DNA from: CBFDBF01 sp050287965
Lineage (GTDB): Bacteria; Pseudomonadota; Gammaproteobacteria; Chromatiales; Chromatiaceae
Length of the DNA stretch: 64,000 nt
Direction: 5' to 3'
NCBI GenBank assembly: GCA_050287965.1
Contig: JBNKCX010000041.1
Coordinates: 124,001 to 188,000 of the forward strand
How positions within the stretch are numbered: the first letter of the stretch is position 1; the number at the start of each line of letters is the position of its first letter. The notes under the pieces were generated by a model. It ran no database searches. It was not told the DNA's origin and was given only the letters and a program-made list of their open reading frames with translations. The position numbers and the translations under genes are program-made. Shown one piece after another: positions 60,126 through 64,000 of the stretch.

Positions 60126-61715
60126 TTACAAATCCTGTCCGGAATAAGAACCGTTAACCGATTTGTTGCATACCGGAAAGTCGGGCACGATATTGCCGTG
60201 TATCAGTTGCTCCAGGGCCGGCCAGTTGAACCAGCTTGGATCGCGCGGAAAAAAACGCGCCACACGTCCCGCCTCATCAAAACGAACATAAGTTACAATC
60301 TCTCCACGCCACCCCTCCACCAGCCCCAGACCTTCGCCGTTTTCCACTCTATCAGGCCACGCTTCCGCCACAGGGCCTTGCGGCAAATCCGCGAGCAAGA
60401 CGGTTATTAGTTCGAGTGAATGAAAAATCTCCTGTGCGCGAATTTGCAATCGGGCGGCCACATCACCTTCCTGCAGACACGGGGATTTCACCTGCAACCG
60501 GCTATAGGGGGAGTATGCGTGATCTCGTCGCACATCGCAGTCCTGACCGCTGGCCTTACCCACATAACCTAAAGCACCGAGCTGCCGTGCCGTGTCTATA
60601 TCAAGTGTACCGGTGGTAACCAGACGATCTTCCAGTGAAGGATAGTCATCCAATATCGGACGTAGCCCGTCAAACTCGTGTATCAGGGTGTCGCACTGTT
60701 GCTGCAGAATAGTCAGTTCCTGGCAAGGCAGATCTTGCAGCACGCCTCCGGGAATGACGCGATCCATCAGCAGTCGGTGGCCGAACACTGATTGATTAAC
60801 GCGCTGCCACTCTTCGCGCATACGGCTGCATTGCATGTGGACAAAGGAGAAACCTACGTCATTACAAATAGCGCCGATGTCGCCAAGATGATTGGCGATG
60901 CGCTCGCGCTCGGCAAGAATGGCGCGCAGAGCCGACGCACGTGGCGGAATCTCAATACTCACAGCACGTTCCATGGCCATACAGGCCGCCCAGGTGTGGG
61001 ATACGGTTGTATCGCCAGAGACGCGCCCCGCCAGGCGGGCGAGTGCTGCAGCGTCTCGGCCTACAGCAGTTTTTTCAATACCCTTATGCACATAACCCAG
61101 ACGCTGTTCCAAACGCAACACCTGTTCACCGATCGCCTGGAAGCGGAAGTGACCCGGCTCGATAATACCGGCATGCACCGGACCCACCGGTATCTCATAA
61201 ACGCCACTGCCATGTATGGGGATAAATGGGTAGTCACTGTCTGCGGGCGTACGTTTTAACATCTTACCCTCTACCGGAAAATCATGACGCAGGGGATAAA
61301 CGTCCTCCGCCCAAGCCTGATGTCGGGTCCACCTGCGGACGTCCGGGTGATCCAGGAATCCGATGCCCAACATATCCATCAGATGGCGTTCCATGCGGTT
61401 TACACCCGGGTAGTAAGGCGTGTGGGATACCAACACCGGATTACTTAAAGGCACCATAGTGGCAAGCATCAGGTAATCGCCTTCAAATGCCAGGCAGGCT
61501 CGCACGCAAATATGTTCGTCTATATGATCTCCCCAGATGCCTGCATGACGTATGCCTGATCTCATCGCCTCGCGCGCGGCCGTCCCCCAATCTTCCGCAT
61601 CCAGGACCAGACAGTGTGCCGGGGTTAGAATTTGCGGATCGCATTCCGCTGGCAAAACGACGTGTTCATCCTCCAAACGTCTGAGATATTCAGGCAACCA
61701 GGTGAAGCGGCTCAT
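60126..61715 (-). CDS. NuoCD/HyfG-like large subunit lacking the Ni-Fe cysteine ligands
   Basis: 529 residues. N-terminal 30-kDa (NuoC-like) domain (about 1-150) fused to a 49-kDa/large-subunit domain with IPVGPVHAGIIEPGHF near 175. Hydrogenases carry RxCGxC here; this protein has R231-V-S233-G-D-T236. Near the C-terminus the DPCxxC ligand pair is replaced by VPDFPVCNKSVNG with one Cys (516). So it cannot hold a Ni-Fe centre in the normal way; it belongs with energy-converting-hydrogenase-related (Ehr) complexes. ATG overlaps the upstream gene (ATGA). Function unknown; electron transfer plus ion pumping is expected. Confidence 0.88.
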   Translation of the reverse strand: MSRFTWLPEYLRRLEDEHVVLPAECDPQILTPAHCLVLDAEDWGTAAREAMRSGIRHAGIWGDHIDEHICVRACLAFEGDYLMLATMVPLSNPVLVSHTPYYPGVNRMERHLMDMLGIGFLDHPDVRRWTRHQAWAEDVYPLRHDFPVEGKMLKRTPADSDYPFIPIHGSGVYEIPVGPVHAGIIEPGHFRFQAIGEQVLRLEQRLGYVHKGIEKTAVGRDAAALARLAGRVSGDTTVSHTWAACMAMERAVSIEIPPRASALRAILAERERIANHLGDIGAICNDVGFSFVHMQCSRMREEWQRVNQSVFGHRLLMDRVIPGGVLQDLPCQELTILQQQCDTLIHEFDGLRPILDDYPSLEDRLVTTGTLDIDTARQLGALGYVGKASGQDCDVRRDHAYSPYSRLQVKSPCLQEGDVAARLQIRAQEIFHSLELITVLLADLPQGPVAEAWPDRVENGEGLGLVEGWRGEIVTYVRFDEAGRVARFFPRDPSWFNWPALEQLIHGNIVPDFPVCNKSVNGSYSGQDL

Positions 61716-63184
61716 AACAGATGCGATCCGGTGATAAGTTCTGTAACACGATCCAACCATGTTGATAAAAATGCGGGGATGGAGAGTCCCAGCCACAACA
61801 CCAGACCCATATGCACTAGCACCGGAAGCATGTTTGCACGCACCGGTTGTTGCCCTTCTGGTACCGGACCGTAAACCATAGGGTGCAGATGGCGAAAAAG
61901 GCCGGCGAATGCGATGGCCAGACCGGTCAGGAGGGCGACCGTAAACCAGGGATAACTCTGCATGGTGGCGGTAAGCAACAGGAATTCACTGGTAAACACG
62001 CCAAAAGGAGGAAAACCGGCGATGGCAACCACACCGAACAGCAGCCCCCACCCTACCGCCGGCTGGGTACGAATCAGACCGCGAATATGGTCAATGGATT
62101 GAGTGCCCGCAATATGTGCGGCATGTCCGACAGTAACGAAAATAGCGGACTTGGTCAGTGAGTGCACAAGCATATGCAACAAGGCACCAAAGGTGGCCAA
62201 TGGACCACCAAGACCGAACGCAAAGGTCATCAGACCCATATGTTCGATGGAGGAATAACTGAACATGCGCTTAATGTCGCGCTGGCGGTGGAGAAACAGA
62301 CCCGCCACCAGGAACGATAACAGGCCGAACCCCATCAACAAGTGACCCGCCAAATGCGGTGACTCCGTGGTGGACAAGGAACCGTCCACCAGCATCTTCA
62401 ATCGCACCACAGCATATAGAGCAACATTAAGCAGCAGACCGGAGAGCACTGCAGACATAGGCGTGGGGCCTTCGGAATGAGCATCGGGCAACCATTGATG
62501 CATGGGCACCAGTCCGACTTTGGTACCATAGCCTACCAGCAGAAACACAAAGGCCATGGACATAATAGAGGATTGCAACCGCGGAGCCACTTGATATAAG
62601 GCGCTCCAGCTCAATCCCAACGCCGGATCACTAATGACGTGTTGTGCGGCGAAATACAACAATACCGTTCCGAACAGGGCCAGGGCTATGCCGACGCCGC
62701 AAAGGATAAAGTATTTCCACGCCGCCTCAATGGCCTCCGGCGTACGGTATAACGATACCAGCAATACCGTAGCCAGGGTTGCGCCTTCCACCGCGAACCA
62801 CAATACGCCTAAATTATCCGTTGATAGCGCCAACAGCATGGTAAACATAAAGGCCTGGAACATGGAGTGATATAGGCGTATGCCGCGTTGGGTTACCCGT
62901 CCGCTCTCACACACATGGCGCATATAAGGCCGTGAGAAGACAGAAGTAGTCAGCCCTACGAATGCCGTCAATACCAGCAAATAAACATTAAATGCATCCA
63001 CCCGAAGCATGGTATTAGCTATCACGTCCTGGGAAGCCACGTTAACTGCAAGTACTACCGATGCGGTCAAGGTGATGGTACATATGACAATATTGACCCA
63101 TCCGGCCCACGACAGACGCCGCAGCCAAGGAAGCAGTAAAGCACCTGATAAAGGCATCAATACCGTAACCATCAAGGCGTTCAT
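61712..63184 (-). CDS. proton-conducting antiporter-like membrane subunit (HyfF/NuoL-M-N family)
   Basis: 490 residues with 14 predicted membrane helices. Family blocks: VGYGTKVGLVPMHQWLPDAHSEGPTPMSAVLSGLLLN with the conserved Lys and the PDAH segment, and FSYSSIEHMGLM, HMLVHSLTKSAIFVTVGH carrying the second Lys/His. The Glu and Lys residues that pump ions in complex I are preserved. Overlaps neighbours by four bases each way, so it is part of one translation-coupled unit. Confidence 0.9.
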   Translation of the reverse strand: MNALMVTVLMPLSGALLLPWLRRLSWAGWVNIVICTITLTASVVLAVNVASQDVIANTMLRVDAFNVYLLVLTAFVGLTTSVFSRPYMRHVCESGRVTQRGIRLYHSMFQAFMFTMLLALSTDNLGVLWFAVEGATLATVLLVSLYRTPEAIEAAWKYFILCGVGIALALFGTVLLYFAAQHVISDPALGLSWSALYQVAPRLQSSIMSMAFVFLLVGYGTKVGLVPMHQWLPDAHSEGPTPMSAVLSGLLLNVALYAVVRLKMLVDGSLSTTESPHLAGHLLMGFGLLSFLVAGLFLHRQRDIKRMFSYSSIEHMGLMTFAFGLGGPLATFGALLHMLVHSLTKSAIFVTVGHAAHIAGTQSIDHIRGLIRTQPAVGWGLLFGVVAIAGFPPFGVFTSEFLLLTATMQSYPWFTVALLTGLAIAFAGLFRHLHPMVYGPVPEGQQPVRANMLPVLVHMGLVLWLGLSIPAFLSTWLDRVTELITGSHLL

Positions 63185-63867
63185 TGTTCTTCTTCCATGC
63201 GTTCAGTGAGGCGGTTCATACGATCCACATCCAGCGAATCGATACTTTCCCGAATCTGGAAAAAGAAAAGGCCAAACAACACCATAGCCACCAGCACGTC
63301 AAAGGCTACGCCCAGCTCCACCACCAAGGGCATGCCACCGGTAGCCGATACCGCCGCCAGGAACAGCCCGTTCTCCATGGACATAAATCCGAGCACCTGG
63401 GCTACTGCCTGAGCGCGAATCACCATCATCAACAGTCCGATCAGCACCACGGCCATGCTTACAGCGACGATATTACGAGTGAACAATAGCTCTTGTTGCA
63501 CCAGCGGCGTCACCACCCAGTAGCTGAAAATCACCAGGGCCAGGGCGGCCATGATTACAAGCGCCGGATAACGCAAGAGTTCACGATGCCGATCCAGATC
63601 CAGACGACACACCAGTTGATGCAGCATCCAGGGTATAAGCATCGCCTTCAACCCCAAGGTCAGCGCTGCCGAAAAAAACAGATGCAGATGTTCGCCGCTG
63701 GCAGCCACGATAGTGGTCACCAAAGCCACAAAAACACCCTGCCAGGCAAATACGTGAATGGCTGCCACCAGCCGCGCCTGCTCCAGCAGGACAAAGGAAG
63801 TAAACAACACCACTGCCGCCAGAATCAGCATCAATTGCTGCAATATTTCCAGATGCACCAGGCTCAT
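63181..63867 (-). CDS. HyfE-like membrane subunit
   Basis: 228 residues, about six to seven predicted membrane helices (LMLILAAVVLFTSFVLL, AFAWQGVFVALVTTIVAA-like, LFSAALTLGLKAMLIPWML, VIMAALALVIFSYWV, AVLIGLLMMVI), resembling HyfE/HycD-type and NuoK-like subunits; it contains GLFFFQIRESIDSLDVDRMNRL at the C-terminus. Normal size for HyfE. Second gene seen of the operon in transcription order, coupled at both ends. Confidence 0.85.
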   Translation of the reverse strand: MSLVHLEILQQLMLILAAVVLFTSFVLLEQARLVAAIHVFAWQGVFVALVTTIVAASGEHLHLFFSAALTLGLKAMLIPWMLHQLVCRLDLDRHRELLRYPALVIMAALALVIFSYWVVTPLVQQELLFTRNIVAVSMAVVLIGLLMMVIRAQAVAQVLGFMSMENGLFLAAVSATGGMPLVVELGVAFDVLVAMVLFGLFFFQIRESIDSLDVDRMNRLTERMEEEQ

Positions 63868-64000
63868 ACACCCACCTCCAGGATCACGTGACTGAGCAAT
63901 CCCAACAGCGCCAGTAGTAATGCCAAGTTTAGAAATGCCGGGATTCGAAACAGACGCATCTTCGCCAACACAGTTTCAGATACAGCCAAAGCCACACCGA
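63864..64000 (-). CDS. NuoH/HyfC-like subunit, C-terminal end only
   Basis: Partial; the gene continues past the window. The last about 45 residues read VALAVSETVLAKMRLFRIPAFLNLALLLALLGLLSHVILEVGV (given in two parts: AVSETVLAKMRLFRIPAF and NLALLLALLGLLSHVI). ETVLAKMRLFRIP matches the final loop of complex-I subunit 1/HyfC (HycD). Its stop overlaps the HyfE-like start (ATGA), so it is the upstream gene of the operon. Confidence 0.75.
   Translation of the reverse strand, partial: GVALAVSETVLAKMRLFRIPAFLNLALLLALLGLLSHVILEVGV

Noticed and set aside
60126..61715. Reading the large subunit as a true Ni-Fe hydrogenase
   Set aside because: Both Cys pairs that bind nickel are missing, so hydrogenase activity is not supported.

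Overview
The window is a chromosomal segment of a gammaproteobacterium. Three things point there: ZipA is present, the flagellar regulators are arranged as flrA-flrB-flrC, and the gene orders trpS/scpA/scpB/rluB and rnr-rlmB-rpsF-rpsR-rplI-dnaB are typical of that class. A multiheme cytochrome operon, an energy-converting-hydrogenase-related membrane complex and many redox and signalling genes suggest an environmental, possibly sulfur-oxidising lineage. That last point is inference; no marker gene in the window fixes the genus.

Layout. 1-7.1 kb: a cold-shock gene, then one long leftward operon (PHP-family RNase AM, YciO, M50 protease, trpS, scpA, scpB, rluB, endonuclease III-like glycosylase). 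7.2-13 kb: YciI, a small conserved protein, a hybrid histidine kinase, a small membrane protein and a cytochrome b / octaheme cytochrome c pair. 13.2-19.7 kb: ligA-zipA-smc. 19.9-22.9 kb: queF and two nucleotide-sugar genes (a UDP-sugar dehydrogenase and an epimerase). 22.9-26.5 kb: a GFA-fold protein and a cluster of poorly known envelope proteins (DUF2314, DUF2569, ankyrin). 26.6-29.3 kb: the complete AmmeMemoRadiSam set. 29.4-30.3 kb: a pentapeptide-repeat protein. 30.3-42.6 kb: a flagellar cluster (fliK and an flhB-tail gene rightward; fliJIHGFE, flrC, flrB, flrA and a PilZ gene leftward) with two good sigma-54 promoters. 42.7-44.8 kb: a CorC/CNNM transporter, an FHA and a PilZ protein. 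44.9-53.4 kb: radA-alr-dnaB-rplI-rpsR-rpsF-rlmB-rnr. 53.6-57 kb: tRNA-Leu followed by scars of a serine recombinase, an IS21 helper (istB) and an IS3 transposase. Between the IS scars lies an ErcA-like dehydrogenase/HD-GYP pair, so this is probably the decayed remainder of a tRNA-associated island. 57-59.3 kb: a YjfB-like protein, a lipoprotein and an ankyrin protein. 59.6-64 kb (running off the edge): a Hyf/complex-I-like membrane operon whose large subunit has lost the Ni-Fe cysteine ligands.

Two signals stand out beyond ordinary genes. The first is a family of 7-bp-period repeat arrays (units AGTTNNN) at four loci, each sitting on or next to a stop codon and in the same orientation relative to the preceding gene. 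The second is the hydrogenase-related complex with an intact proximal Fe-S site but no nickel site. No CRISPR array, rRNA gene or intact insertion sequence was seen.
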